Below are positions 1 to 12,756 of a stretch of DNA of 64,000 nt, in pieces. The stretch comes from Aldrovandia affinis. Taxonomy: Eukaryota > Chordata > Actinopteri > Notacanthiformes > Halosauridae. The stretch covers positions 4,964,001 to 5,028,000 of the forward strand of contig JAINUG010000039.1 in NCBI GenBank assembly GCA_029706075.1, in the 5' to 3' direction. The notes under the pieces are model-generated. The model was not told where the DNA came from. It was given only the letters and a program-made list of their open reading frames with translations, and made no database searches. The stretch's first letter is position 1; every line of letters starts with the position of its first letter. The position numbers and the translations under genes were made by a program.

Positions 1-2082
1 TTATTTATTTATCCTACATGACCTTATCAGTAAGTGCATGGTTTAAAACTTGCCTTCTGAATGATAGAATACCAGGAAAATGTACTTGTACAACCCTGTA
101 TATCTGACATACATATTTTGCCCCCTGCAGTGTGCTGAATACTGAAAGGCAGGCCAAACTGGCACTCATGAAATACTGCGTTGTTGTCATTATTCAAAAT
201 GAGAAAGCTAAATGGGGGAAAAAATAACTTTTGTTAGGTTATACTGTAGAATGGTATTTCTATTCTTTATGTTTGATGACACTGTGGCGACTTTTCAAAA
301 TGATATACGTTTTTACTTTTTAAAATAAATTCAGGAGTTGATATTTCAAATTGCTTCAGCTGCCGTGCTTATTTTTCATTCTCTTCAATTTTCCAGCATT
401 TTACAAATCCAACATACCTCAAGTCCCAACAAAGGCAGATCATATAAACTGGATTGTACTGTATTGCTTTTAAGAAAGATTTTTCAAAATAAATATTTGA
501 TTGACAGTTCACGAAGGCAGGAGGGAATGCGTCACCCAGGGGATAGCTCAGGTAGAAGGCAGGAGTATACATATGCTACAGTACAACCAAATGGGCTATA
601 ACACCCCTGTGTAGATTAATTGATCTTTTTAACATTTAGCCATTGTTTAATGTCATCACAGAATTCCAGATTTCAGATTCCTTTTGAAGTGAAACAACAT
701 GTGAGTCTGGAACATACTCACAGTTTTCCATCAAACTTCCTGTGCCTTTCTTCCTCCTGAAGGAGTTACATCGATGGGATGTGGGCCTAGGTTACAAGAC
801 CCTGGAGAAATGTTGTGGTAGCCACTGAGGCCTGATGGTCTGAGGTCCACTCACATCATTCCATCTCACAGACATTCAGTCTCCCAATGATTTTCAGATC
901 GATGTGAACACAAAGATCCTGCGAAGATGAAGACATAGACTGATATCCATTTCCTCAGGCTAGTAACCTTGTAATCATTTGTAGAACACATTGGAGATAC
1001 CTGGTGGGTGCTGGTGGCAGTGCGATTAAAAGTTTTGTTTGAATGAAATCAAGCTTGCATGGGGTTTGGGGCACACATTTTGGGAGGCCCTGTTTATAAA
1101 ATAATATTGATCTATTTTTGTATTTTGTTCAACTTTTATTGTACAATTTAGTGTTTAGTTTAGTTTTCTTGTCATTAGGGAGCCACAATAAGCATTGCGC
1201 TTTGAAATATTTGGAGGAAGTAATGGCTCAAGATGCTACGGTATTTCAGCAGATTGGGAATTGGCCCTTCGTTGAGATATTGCTGTTGACAAGCTTCTGG
1301 GCCCACTTTGTCTAGAACTGAAGGATATATTTCTCAGAGCTTCTGCTTATGATATTGTGACACATTGTCTCCTGGCGACCACTATACGCTAGATGTTGCC
1401 TGTCACCACTCGCACCCCAGCCAAGGTCGTCAAGTGGATCTCATCAGCTTCTTCTGGGTGACCTTCTGGAGCGTTCTGTTTCCCCCGGCAGCAGCTCTGC
1501 AATTAAGATCGCATCCTCGGAATTCATCCATCAGGACGCCATTAAGAGCTCCGCTCAAATAGAACAAGTTTATCATGTGTTGGAGTCGCGAATACGAAAG
1601 ACCACCCCTGTGGTGACCTTTTCGCAAAGAAGAAAAATTATGCAGGAAAACAGCCCGGGAAAGAGGATAGTACAACATAAAGGTAAACAAATGACTAGAT
1701 GTTCATTCATAATGAATGGGAAAGGTGGAAATCTCACTTTTATTAAATACACATACGATTGCACGTAAAGTTTACATTTTGTCTCCAAGAGCAAAATGTG
1801 CTTTTTCAAAGGTTCCTGCAGTTAAATGCAGGTCTAATGCATGCAGCTTCCATTGCATTTCACCTGCAATAGATAGGTACTAATGCCAGCACTGCATTAT
1901 GACAAATATTTTTCTTGTCGTTCACATCTGTCTTTTGTTTGTTTCTTTGAATTAAATCACACAGTATGATCATTTCTCAACTATGCATGATTATTTCTTC
2001 TTGGCCTACTCAGAGCAGAAATATATTTTCCATGCATGTACTGTTATACACAAAGTAAATGAGTGAAAATTAGTGTTTATCT
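1..2082. other. Upstream DNA, no gene recognised
   Basis: AT-rich sequence with only short stop-bounded reading frames (under 90 codons) and no recognisable protein similarity. Part of 1360-1620 is less AT-rich than its surroundings but shows no coding signal that I recognise. No full repeat unit identified. Confidence 0.5.
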
Positions 2083-2395
2083 GCCTGTCACAGCCACGGT
2101 TCAAAACCCGACTGTGCCAGACTGGCCATGGTCAAGAGCCCCGATCGTGGACGGCATTTGGCTCTCCGCCCAAGGGGGAAGGGGGAGGGTGAGCTGGCAC
2201 AAGCTCGCCAAGGAGCGGAAGGGTGTCCCTAGAGAGTAGGTGGGCGAGTTTTGTCTCGGAGCAGGCCGATCATCGCCGACCTCAGGGAATTAGCTTGACC
2301 CGGAGGATGGGCAGTGAGTTCGTGGGGCGAATTGAAATAAATAGAAGGTATGATTGGCCACTAAAATGGGAGAAAAACAGGGAAAAAAAAGAAAA
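2083..2395 (+). repeat. tRNA-derived SINE, GC-rich body family, 5'-truncated
   Basis: It begins within a tRNA-like B box (GGTTCAAAACCCG). A GC-rich body follows with the phrase GGCATTTGGCT near CCGCCC. It ends in an AT-rich 3' part containing TTGGCCACTAAAATGGGAGA and then an A-rich tail. The same body and 3' end occur in the copies at 15992-16373 and 19633-20010, which have intact heads and target-site duplications. This copy lacks the A box. Confidence 0.7.
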
Positions 2396-2598
2396 ATGAC
2401 TGTTTGTTTTACAACACACTGTAGGCAAGTATGTTTAAAAAAATGCTGATAAATAATAAAAAAAATTATGATTGCAAAGCAATACATTAGGACTCATGAA
2501 TGTTCCTTTCACATGTTATGCACATGCATTCCCTCAAACATTTAATTGCTGTACCCAAAATGCAATTATCACTCATGTGCAATTACCACATGCAATTG

Positions 2599-2742
2599 TG
2601 GTTCTCTGTGGCTCAGTTGGTAGAGCACAGCGTTGGCAATGCTTAGGTCGTGGGTTCACTCCCCACTGGGGCCACATATACTGAAAATGTATGCATTCAC
2701 TACTGTAAATCGCTTTGGATTAAAGCGTCTGCTAAATAGCAT
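2599..2742 (+). repeat. tRNA-headed SINE with UnaL2/L2-type 3' tail, copy 1
   Basis: The tRNA-like head has an A box (TGGCTCAGTTGGTAGAGCA) and a B box (GTGGGTTCACTCC). It is followed by GGGGCCACATATACTGAAAA and a tail in which CGCTTT and AAAGCG flank a GGAT(T) loop, then GTCTGCTAAAT. The stem-loop matches the 3' tail known from UnaL2/L2 LINEs, whose reverse transcriptase is inferred to have moved this SINE. It is a SINE rather than a tRNA gene because the acceptor stem is lost and the tail is attached. Confidence 0.85.
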
Positions 2743-2941
2743 ATATTATCACTCTGTAGTACTCTCCTGCCAAATAAACTAAAGATAAGTGAGGCTGGGG
2801 TTGGACAGTGTTTTAATGGCAGATCTCCTCTATGGGGCTTATCACAAAAGATTAGGAGGTCCCTCTGTATCCTGGCCAAATTGCTATTCTCTCCCTTCTC
2901 AACTGCTGTGGTTCAAAATGGCTGTCATGCATCACCCAGGG

Positions 2942-3170
2942 CCATTGCTAGATAGTAACCTTATTTTTTCCCAAATCTCGCACTTGTGCATTTTCCACTA
3001 AAGTGGTAAGTTTCAAATACGAGCTGGTAACCCTAACCGTAACCCTAACCCTAAGTGTAAGACAGCTGGTACGAGGGTTGGACGTTTTCCGTCCTTACTA
3101 TGGGGACTCAGTCAAACCTCACAACAGTTGGACAAAATAAGGAAAAATAGGGTTGCTATCTAGCCATGAC
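2942..3170. mobile_element. Small foldback element with flanking 12-bp direct repeats
   Basis: The ends are imperfect inverted repeats: the left end reads CCATTGCTAGATAGTAACC, and the reverse complement of the right end has CATGGCTAGATAGCAACCC. The element is bounded by the same 12-mer, CATCACCCAGGG, at 2930-2941 and 3171-3182. It has no coding capacity. The interior contains four telomere-like CCCTAA-type units at 3027-3054. A 12-bp duplication is unusual for hAT (8 bp) or Tc1 (TA), so the superfamily is unknown and the match could be partly fortuitous. Confidence 0.45.
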
Positions 3171-3182
3171 CATCACCCAGGG

Positions 3183-6100
3183 TCCTCCTTGTACTGTATA
3201 TTTTCTTTTGTGATTGAAGTGAGTCGTCCCCCTGACTGTAAAGCCTCTTCACATGCTCAAAGGGGATTTGTTCAATTCTAGTTTACTTTTTTTAAAGAAT
3301 GTTGTATCTATAGCTACATAAAAGATACAAATAGAGCTGTCACTTTTGTAATTTGAGTAAGACAACAACAGAGAGATAATTTCACACTTTATTGTAAGTC
3401 CAAAGTTGAGAAATGGGTGCATGCTTGAGTCTCATCCTGGGAGTACTATAGCACTGTTGTTATTTGCGCTATACAAACTTCAGCAGAACAGGTTTTGAAA
3501 CATCAAGAAAAGAGAAAACATCATTTCTGCTCAACTGTCTCTGTATTCACTGTCCATGAGTATCATAATTATTCAAACTTGTAATTAAAACATAAAAAAA
3601 GACATCAACTGGCATATTACTTTGACATGCTAATAGAATAGCAAACCAACAAATCTCTCAAATTTGTCAAAGATATTTTATGCAGCAGCTGAAGGCACAT
3701 GTTTTTTTATTTATTAATGGCTTCTATGTAATACATGCTCTGATTTAAACTGGGTTTAAATTCTAGGTTAAATTGCATATTGCACCTGCTTTAATTCCCA
3801 GCCATGAATGTGATTTTAATTATCATAACAATTTACAGTTTTTTCTTTCAATTATTTTAAATTTATATCAATTGCTGTGGAATGTTTTAGCAGCATAAAC
3901 CTGTGTCACTCTGGTTTTATGAATTGTGCTTTATCATTATTACAGGTAGCAGTTGCATACTGCAGAATTCAGAATGCATATTATTCTGTCATTATTCATA
4001 ATTCTTCATAATTATGCTTTATGACGTTTAACCACCAGGGTCATTTGCAGATATTAGACTAATTGTGTTTGCTCTCCTCACTCACTTCTGTACAGCTCAG
4101 TCTCAGTTTATAGCCCATGCCCCATTAGGCATCAAGGTAGCCTCTACAGACCCCATGGGAGAAGTCAGTGGTGTCAAAATTGGTCTACCCTGAATGGGGG
4201 CTTATCTCTATGATGAGAGCAAAATTACTCTTTTTAAGAATTTCACATGCCACAGTAGGGAAGCAGACACTGTAGACACCATTAAGGCTAATCATGCATA
4301 ATGAACACCAATCATATGAGTCCACACCACTTCAGCTGCATTTGAGACTCTTGAGAACACACACACATTTTAAAATATGCAGTAAATCCAATTATGGTTT
4401 AAATATGTTTTTTTTCTTCAATGTGGATGGTTGGATAATTGAAAATTAGGAATTGAATTGTTCAAAACGAATATGCAAACCTCACGAATGACCTTCGGAA
4501 TAATCCATTGTTTAGCATTGTTAAATACCCATTTAGCTCAATCCACACTGAACTGGGAGTTTTAAGGTATGTTGAGAATACACTGTATACATCTTTATTT
4601 GTATAGCACATTTTCAGTAGTAAAGCACAAAATGCTTTACAAAATGTAAAAAAGCTAAAGCTATCCTCAACAAAATAAATGTAGTAATACATAACACACT
4701 GTGCAAAGGTAGCTTATTTACGAGCAATTTACTCCGCACTGAGGAATATATAATGACATACAAGTGATGATAAGTGCCACCAATTTATAAGCTTCAGTAT
4801 AAGGATTGCCCCTCAGAAAATATGTTTAATCTGCCATATGAATGCACATGATTGTAATGAAACTCACATTACTTGAAATGAATGCATAATTAAAGTACTT
4901 AACTGATGTTCTTCTATGCTCTTAATTTAAAGTCTGTTCTGTACTGTGGAAGGTGTACTCTACCCAGTAATGAATTGCAGACTCTTATATTGGTGTGTGC
5001 TCCTCTCGTTTTGGTCGCAGTCCATGTCTCCCCATTAAAATGGGACAATGATTTTGCTCTTTGGATACAATACAGGAGTTTATTTCAATAAAGGATTTAA
5101 TTTGAGCTCTTGTAGTATCAGCAAGTCTTTACAGACTAACTTCAATGTGTCTGCAGTGTTATTGACATCGTGAGGCATCTCATTAAACGTGGGAGAGTCT
5201 CAGATTCGTCCAACAGCCTGAATTGACATGCAATTGAACCAATCGCTGCCCAGGGTAAACACATACCCATACCCTGATTGAATGGATTATGAATGATGTT
5301 TTTTATTGCCCTGAGCTAGAGGAAGAGCCGATTGGGCTCAAGGCAATGTTAGCTATAGGCAAGTCGAGTGAAGGCTGTGAGTGCAAAATTGTGGCAGTCA
5401 TAATTCTTTTACCAGTATTGTTTTGTTTTGTTTTATTTATTTAGCACATAATTTTACAATTATAGTGCAGGGAGGGAACGAAGCCCTGGCGGGCTTGTAC
5501 AGAGTTCCTCCCCCAATCAATAATCATAGTTACTTTGACTTGTAGGCCAACAAATAAACTATAAGATAAGCTATGTTTATCTAATAAAGATGTAAGAGAG
5601 GAGAAGAAAAAAAACACATAGGGAGAAAAAGGCAAAGAGAACAGAAGAAAGCAATGCAACAGGCAGATAATCAGGCAGCTTTAGCATTCTAGTTGATAAC
5701 TAGAAGGGTCAAGTGTGGACTAGATGTTTTTTCAAGGTCATTTTGAAAACGGATTGGGAGGGTATAGACCTTAATGGCAAACTTAAATCACTCCAAAGCA
5801 TGGGACCTCTAAATCTGAGGTTGAATTGATGACTTTTATTGGTCAAACCACTAGGGGACCAGGGATATAAAGTTGGTTAGAATAAGTGTAGTCTACTTTC
5901 CATCCCTGGCAATGATGGTTTATACACAAGCACCAATCAGCATGTTTATGGGCAGCCCCATTCCCCATTGAGGTAAAGGTTAAGGCTAGAATTAGGGGTG
6001 GGGCTAACCTATGTCATTACCAGGGACAGGGTCTAGACACAGCTGGTAAAATATGCATTATTTTGTATAGAATAGAAAGGAAAAACCTATGGTGGAAGAT

Positions 6101-6387
6101 GAAATTCAGAAAATAGAGGGGTGTAAGAAATCCCCTCGCAATGATTACATTCATAACTGTGATAATGTTTTCACACCAAGGTCTTACCTCAGGTCCCCAC
6201 AGCGCTTGGGCTGACCCCGAATCTCACTAGGATCAAACCAAAACCTGGCCTCAGGCAAAATGTGGCCATGAGCAGCAAAGTTGCAGCCCACCATAGTGGT
6301 TATGATACTAGACTTAAGTAACCAGTCTGTTACTTGTATCTATTGTCACAAGTCATTGTTGTATCTATTTTACATATGCCATTTAAC
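3183..6387. other. Upstream DNA with scattered repeat fragments
   Basis: No gene is visible. A stretch at about 4588-4660 (TTTATTTGTATAGCACATTT followed by a GCTTTACAAA-like motif) resembles the reverse complement of common fish LINE 3' ends. A weak inverted repeat at about 5890-6042 pairs CCATCCCTGGCAATGA with TCATTACCAGGGACAGG and may be a degraded foldback element. The remainder is AT-rich and unassigned. Confidence 0.4.
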
Positions 6388-6531
6388 ATATGCCATTTAG
6401 CAGACGCTTTTATCCAAAGCGACTTACAGTAGTGAATGCATACATTTTCAGTATATGTGGCCCCAGTGGGGATTGAACCCACAACCTAAGCGTTGCCAAC
6501 GCCATGCTCTACCAACTGAACCACAGAGAAT
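6388..6531 (-). repeat. tRNA-headed SINE with UnaL2/L2-type tail, copy 2
   Basis: Read on the minus strand this is the same SINE as at 2599-2742. The + strand shows ATTTAGCAGACGCTTTTATC, then CAAAGCGACTTACAG, then the reverse-complemented B box (GATTGAACCCAC) and A box (TCTACCAACTGAACCAC). Both internal promoter boxes and the tail are present. Confidence 0.85.
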
Positions 6532-7559
6532 TTTGTACATGTAGTATTCACTCTGCAGAACAGTATCCAGCAGCAGGCATCCTTTTAATGTGATTAACTT
6601 TCAGCTCAGCTGGGCTGACCGATGTTGATATATTTGCTGTACTGCAGGGTTTTATAACAGATCCAGTCTGTTGTGTTGACTAATTTAATTCATTAGGGGC
6701 TTGTGTTACTTCACGCTTAAGAAGAAAGTTTGTTTTCCACAAGAATTACACTGGAGGCTGTGAACATCCTGATTTTTTAGCTGGCACCAAGTGTCAGAAT
6801 TAGTATTGCGAGATACACTGGAGGTATGGCTCTTTCCTAAGCTGGCCATTATATTTTGAGAATTAAATATGGCCCTGATTTCTACATGGAATTTAATAAA
6901 TTATGAAATGACAGGATGACTTGTTTGTGGCTTGTTATAAAGGTATTGTATGTTTTATATAAACTTTTCCCTCACGCTGTACATTATTGTAAATGCTGAT
7001 CTAGATGCCAAACAGTGATTAATGGCTAATGGCTTTATGAACAATTCCAGAAATATTCCCATGCGGTATCCTACTGTATGAGGTTCCCCGATCACTACTA
7101 ATATTATGCAAACATTTTAGCTAAAATGAAAGTCTAAATTTCATATAAATATATGAGAACATTAACTTTGTGCTACAATACCTGTCCAAAAAATAAGATA
7201 AGATAACATAAAATAAGATTTGCAATTGTCCATTGATTCGATTGTCCATTGATTTCAACTTTATCATTACATTCAAAAGCTATCCGATTAAAATGACATA
7301 TGCTACGTTTACAGAAAAGTAATCAACTTATCAACTCTGATTTTATAACATTGGAGAGCACATAATATGGAGGTACCGTAATATGAGTATTAATTTGTTA
7401 ATCTTTTTTTTTCTTCCAGTGAACTCGTTAAGATATGCCTATTAGTCATTCGTACCTGTCACTACTGTCCAAATTAATTACAAATACGTGTATAATAGGC
7501 TAAATGTTTATATTATTTACCTTGTTGGCATAAGTATTCTCTGAAATTAGAAATGAATT

Positions 7560-8330
7560 CGTGTTCGTTTTCCTGATATATTTTATAGGAGGCGCAAGGA
7601 GGGATTAATGTGACTGCAACCTTCAAGATTGAGAAATCCCCGTGTCGTTGAATCGATAGACTGCAGTCAGCTACCCCCCTCTAGTGCTGAACGCACAGTA
7701 CAGTGTTCCAAAACTGTCTGCGCACGGTATCGCCGAAGCTCCAGACGTCTTCTGCACCCAGGTTGGGATGAGCTCGGCACAAAGGTGACCGCAACACATC
7801 GGCACAGTTCGGAACTTAGAGGCATCCCGTTCAGCTGCGTCCTATAGGCAGTTCCCCTGTGCTAAAACCAAAACCGGGAGTCATACCTGCATCTGATCAC
7901 CTATCAGATACGGGCATGGCGCGAACTAGCAACATATAACCATAAAGAGGATTAAAACAGATCCTACAGTCTGGAAACAACTACAAGTTTATTTTAGTTG
8001 TGTCGTGATTCGAACGGGACGATAAACTCTAATTTGCCACTCAGGAAACAATATTTCGTGGATTAAATCGAATGTTGTTTTCACCTCATTTTTAATTCAA
8101 CGCAAGCGAGACAACTTGATAATCCGTTCAATCAGAGCATGTAAACGATGGAATCTTCTCTCCGTTTGTGAGAAAAGCTAGTTGTAGCCTACTTGACTGG
8201 GAAGAAAATGTCAACTGTTTTTTTGATAACATTCCGGGGGGTTTAAACCCGTAGTTTGAGGAAATACACGTGGATACTGCTTCTTTTGATGGCCGGAGGA
8301 TTACTGGGCAGCCCTGTGGATGTTTTAGAG
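7560..8330 (+). promoter_or_regulatory. epha6: Presumed promoter / 5' UTR of the EPHA6 gene
   Basis: This stretch directly precedes the signal-peptide exon. Between about 7620 and 7900 it contains visibly more CpG dinucleotides (for example in GTCTGCGCACGGTATCGCCG) than the AT-rich flanks, as expected near a vertebrate promoter. No convincing TATA box is positioned by anything else, and the transcription start cannot be read from sequence alone. An in-frame TAA at 8244-8246 closes the exon 1 frame upstream. The assignment rests on position and base composition. Confidence 0.45.
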
Positions 8331-8409
8331 ATGGGGTTTGAAGTAAAATTCTGTCTCATTTTTTTGCTCCTGAGGGTGCTCTTTACTGATTCAAGTCACA
8401 GCAATCAAG
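8331..8409 (+). CDS. epha6: EPHA6 exon 1 (coding part): signal peptide
   Basis: This exon encodes residues 1-26, MGFEVKFCLIFLLLRVLFTD followed by SSHSNQ. It is a short polar start plus a hydrophobic core of about 12 residues, typical of a secretory signal for a cell-surface receptor. The frame is open further upstream and holds another ATG at 8289, which would add 14 residues. I chose 8331 because it has G at -3 and G at +4 and because its product lines up with the human EPHA6 start (MGG..EVREF..., ending S-N-N-Q), whereas 8289 has T at -3. The exon ends CAAG|gtaggc, leaving phase 1. That base joins TG of exon 2 to make the valine that follows Gln in EPHA6. Exon identity is inferred from remembered family sequence plus splice phase, and no transcript was available. 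Confidence 0.82.
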
Positions 8410-11037
8410 GTAGGCAAATGGTATTTCTGTGCCGGTTGTATAACACATTTTTATTTATTTATTTGTTTGTTTGTTCTGCTTCTGAAGATGTCCGATAGTC
8501 TTTTTTGCATTGATAAAATAAAACTCGGTCTCGTTACAAAACTATAGTTTGGTGATTAACTCTGTTTTACTAATGGTGAAGCGTAAAAAGCACGTTAGTT
8601 TTGTACGACGGTATGTTTTAAATATTTAATGTAGGCTATCTGGATACGTGAGATGAATGCTCAATGTCTACAGTACGCCTTTATCGCGCGATTACCTTAT
8701 GACCTTTTAATTACTCCTGTTTAAACTTTGAACTTGATCTGGGTACGCATCTTGTGTTTAGCCTACATACCAAATATCGGTATTTACGTACTTACACACG
8801 TCCTGCTTACAAATATACTGCATTTCCCTGTTGACTCACTATTCTAGTGGTTAATAAAGCGCGTTCTGTGCAAAGTCGTCGTTGCCATGCGCATAAAACT
8901 TTGAATATGTATACGCACATAACGAATGATGATCGTGAAAATGACTACAAAAGTAGTCATTGATTCTGGCGTAATCCTGTCAAAGTAGTTCTTCCCAACC
9001 AAAATCGGCCATAAGTGTTAGTGTATCCCAGTTGTGATGTTTCGTGTGAAATAAACATTAATCTTAAGCACTTTCAACACATCCATGGTCCATTTATACA
9101 GTTGGATATAATGATTATAAATTAATATATAAAAGCTGGCAAACAAACCATATGTAATGTAGATTAAAGCGCGAATAACTTGTGTTTGTTACCGTATTGT
9201 ATGTGTGGAAATAACTGGTGTGCACTCACATCGCATACTGGTGATAATTTGTTTCGCACGTGAGGCAACGTTTTTGGAATTCTTATGAGAATAAACTGTC
9301 AAGTAGTGCAGCTGAATGGAATGCAGCGCGCTCCCTCCCATGCCATCTATATAATAAAAATACTCTCTTTCAGTCAGAATCATACAATTGTCTTGCTGTC
9401 CCTTGCTGGCGATAAATGAGTTGTAGTTCGACATAATGCTCCTTATGTTTCAGTGTGAAAACAATTGCAAACTGTTCGTACTGTTATTCATAATCGAACT
9501 CAACTAAACCAGTGTCGTGCGTTCTTTAAAAAAATCGTTTGTTTATTGTCGTTCTCACTGAAGCACACCATAAATATCAAAACATGACTCTTTTATTTCT
9601 GTCCCTTTAATTTAAGCCTATGATCACCATTCAAGTTGTAACATTTGTTCATGAGCATTTTAGTCAGTTGAAACAAATTGGCTAAGCAGACAACGTCAAC
9701 CCTCAGATCGGAACTTGAATCGGCTTTATCTGCTTCTTACGCAACTTTTTATTCCATAAAGCATTCCGTTTATGCAGCATTACAATAGATACAATCTGTC
9801 GGAATAGGTGAAGTAAACAGCTGTGCGTGCTGACATTCGGGCTCTAAATAGTCTTATTGATTTCACAGATGCACACTAATCATGCCTCAAGGTTTTACTT
9901 TATTGTTCTCACAGTTCAATACAGCTGCTACTGTTCTTTTCCTCCATGAGACAAGCACACAATGCCATCTGTATGTGTGTGTGTCTCTGTGTATATATAC
10001 AGTATATATAGCCTTTCAGAGGTTGATCACCATGCACAAAATTTGATATTGTCTTTATTCAAGAATGTTAATGACCATCCCTGTTTTGACAGTGTGTACT
10101 ATAATGCAGAATATATATCAGAGAGGTACAGTATGTGAATACAAACCTTTTCAGGTAACAAATTTTCAGCTAATGTGAAACCCTCTCTCTCCCTGTGTGA
10201 GATCTATAGAGGGGAGTTTGTGGACCTCCTGTGGTGTCTTCCTGGCTCAAGTCTGTTGATAGCAGACTGAGCTTGCTATTGTACATTTGTTTCATAACGT
10301 CAGAGAATAATGTTGTTGTCGTAGAGCTAGCTGAACATATTTGGGGATTCTCAAAAGAAGGAACTTTATATTTCCCACGTCCCTGGTCACTGCAGAGAAA
10401 AACGTGACTTCAGACTTCAGGTTTGAGGATATGTGTTGCATTGCAAGGAGAGACGGTTGAATAGAAAAGTTAATAACATGATTGGACATGTTCGTCTGGA
10501 CTCAACAATTGACCCTTGTGAGAAATACTTTTAAAAGACAGGCAGAGGGATTCAGAGGGAAATCAAAAGGAGATGAAGGCTTTGACCCTTTTAGTGTTAC
10601 CTTCCATTAGTGTGCATTAACAATTCCAAGAACCAAGAGACCATGTAGACATTGTTGACCCTCACAACTGTTCTCAGAATCTGTGCTTATTAATTAACTA
10701 ACAACTCATAATGAACCACTTCTGGCAACAAAAAAAAAAGACTCATCATTTTAGTCTCCTCCATGTTCCCCACTAAATATAGTCATTCAAAATAAGATTT
10801 CACATGCAGATATGTTTGTCTATGATGATTGTCATAAGTTGGTTAGCTGTATAAAGTTATACTTTGATGGATTAGGCCTATAAATTGAAAGATGCATTTG
10901 AATTGCTTTGTAGAAATACAGATAATGTAATGTTGAATCTCTCTTAAAGGGTATTTCTTTAAATATGTTTTAATAGTGCCAGATGTTAGCTGTTTTTCAT
11001 TTGAATTACCTGCTGTAATATTCTCAAAGAGTAACAA

Positions 11038-11235
11038 TAGGATAGCAAGGACAATACTACCGTAATTACCATCTACTAGTGTGTGATTTGTGTGTGCATT
11101 TGTGTATGCATCTGTGTATATATGTGATCTGTCTGTGTGTGTGTGTAAAGATAGGATAGCAAGGTAATTACCATCTACTAGTGTGGTGATCTGTGAATTT
11201 GTCTATGTGTTTGTCTGTGTGTGTGTATAAACATG
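11038..11235. repeat. Imperfect tandem duplication with GT-rich spacers
   Basis: The phrase AGGATAGCAAGG, followed by TAATTACCATCTACTAGTGT and then a GT-rich stretch ending TGTGTGTGTGT, occurs at about 11039 and again at about 11153. The second copy lacks about 11 bases after AGCAAGG. The unit is about 114 bp. It probably arose by slippage or unequal exchange between the GT runs. Confidence 0.7.
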
Positions 11236-11760
11236 TCTGTCTGTTTTTCCGCAAACATGTTTTTCCAAAAATCTAAATGATTAGCATTTAACAATACTTT
11301 TTTGATGCTTTTTAGTCTTTCATCAGAGATAATGACATAAGAACCACAGACTTTGCTGTTATGCTCAAATCAGCCGAGATGGAAAACCTGGATCTGAATC
11401 AAGAAACGAGGTGAATCCTCGATGAGCTCTACGATTGCAGTCCCTGCACCACCTCTGCGCTGTTTCGAAAGGAATTTGCATCTTTTGTGGGGTCGTTTCA
11501 GATTTTCTAACCAGCCATTGGTGTGCTTTGTCGTTTGTGAGGTGTCATTCAGCACCCGCCAGTTCGGATCAGGTCAGAACTAACTGAGGGCACAGTTTCC
11601 CCTACCCCATGGTAATGACCTCGCCAGTTCTGGATCGCTGCATTGTGAAAGGCTAGAAAAGCTTATCCAATGGCTGAGGGACATTTGGCACTACCAGAAC
11701 CAAACCTCTACCTGTTTTACCTACGGCATATGGAACAACCAGTGGTGTTACCATCATTTT

Positions 11761-11880
11761 GTGGTTCTCTGTGGCTCAGTTGGTATTGTGGCCCCCCCAC
11801 TGGGGCCACATATGCTGAAAATGTATGCATTCACTACTGTAAGTCGCTTTGGATAAAAGCATCTGCTAAATGGCGTATAT
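11761..11880 (+). repeat. tRNA-headed SINE with UnaL2/L2-type tail, internally deleted, copy 3
   Basis: The copy begins GTGGTTCTCTGTGGCTCAGT as in the full copies, then jumps from TTGGTA to a C-rich run and ACTGGGGCCACATATGCTGA. About 45 bases containing the rest of the A-box region and the whole B box are therefore missing. The tail (AAGTCGCTTTGGATAAAAGC) is intact. Without the B box it should not be transcribed by polymerase III. Confidence 0.8.
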
Positions 11881-12756
11881 ATATATATTTTCCCCCCCAA
11901 AGATCCAGAAATTGCCTGCATATCCTAATTTGAGCTTGAGGTGCTGTGCAGAGGGGATACATGATAACTAAAAAGTAAAACTTGGTTATGTATAACAGAC
12001 AACGTTCCCATCCATTATGATCTTTGTCCATGGCTCAGGTCCTTGTGAGATCGGAAGATCACCTTAAGGGATTTGTTTTACACAATGAAGGTGGGTGTCT
12101 GAGCTTATGAGCGTTGCAAGCGTTGATTTTATTGACCCTTTTTGTTTTTAGGAGAGCTTCATTCTGTACAGTGTGATCCTAATGCCCAGGATGTGGACCC
12201 TTGTCGTATCGGTTGCAAGCTGTGACACTAGCGAGGCAGGCCACCTACGTTGTTCTTTTTGTCGCCGCTCTCCACAGCGATGCAGCGGCTTGTGGCTTGT
12301 CGCTCGTTCAGGAGGGATCAGTGCCAAACGTCGTTTGCCAAACCATATAACTGCTTTGAAGCACGCATTGTTGATGATTTTTCTGGTCAGGTTTGCCTTG
12401 TGGTTCTCTTTGATTTGCTCAGTTTGAAAGCGCTCTTAGCAATGACTCTACGGTCATGTCCCGTTGGTTTGCTGTCTCTGGAACATTCAAACTTGCAGCA
12501 TAACAAACACAAAATGTAAAATCATTATCCAAGTAAGGGCTCAATTTCATTACTGGACACATTTTGTGGCCTGTCTATAATGTTAACCTGTAAGTTCCAC
12601 GATGGGTAGTGTGCTGGCAGGAAACTATCAGCTGTCTTGACCTCCGAAACACTGTGCTTGGTGCATAAAACACTGATACCTAGTATCTATACCTATTTAA
12701 TTACAGGATTCAACAGGATCTTATTGTTAGTTGGCGTGCTCTGTGTAACCTACTTA

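Noticed and set aside
8256-8288. Extended exon 1 reading frame starting at 8256
   Set aside because: The first codon there is TTG, not ATG. The first real ATGs are 8289 and 8331.
12173-12519. Overlapping Cys-rich frames (84 and 89 codons)
   Set aside because: They looked superficially like a Cys-rich domain or retroelement gag piece, but the Cys spacing fits no family that I can name, and two frames compete without a clear winner.
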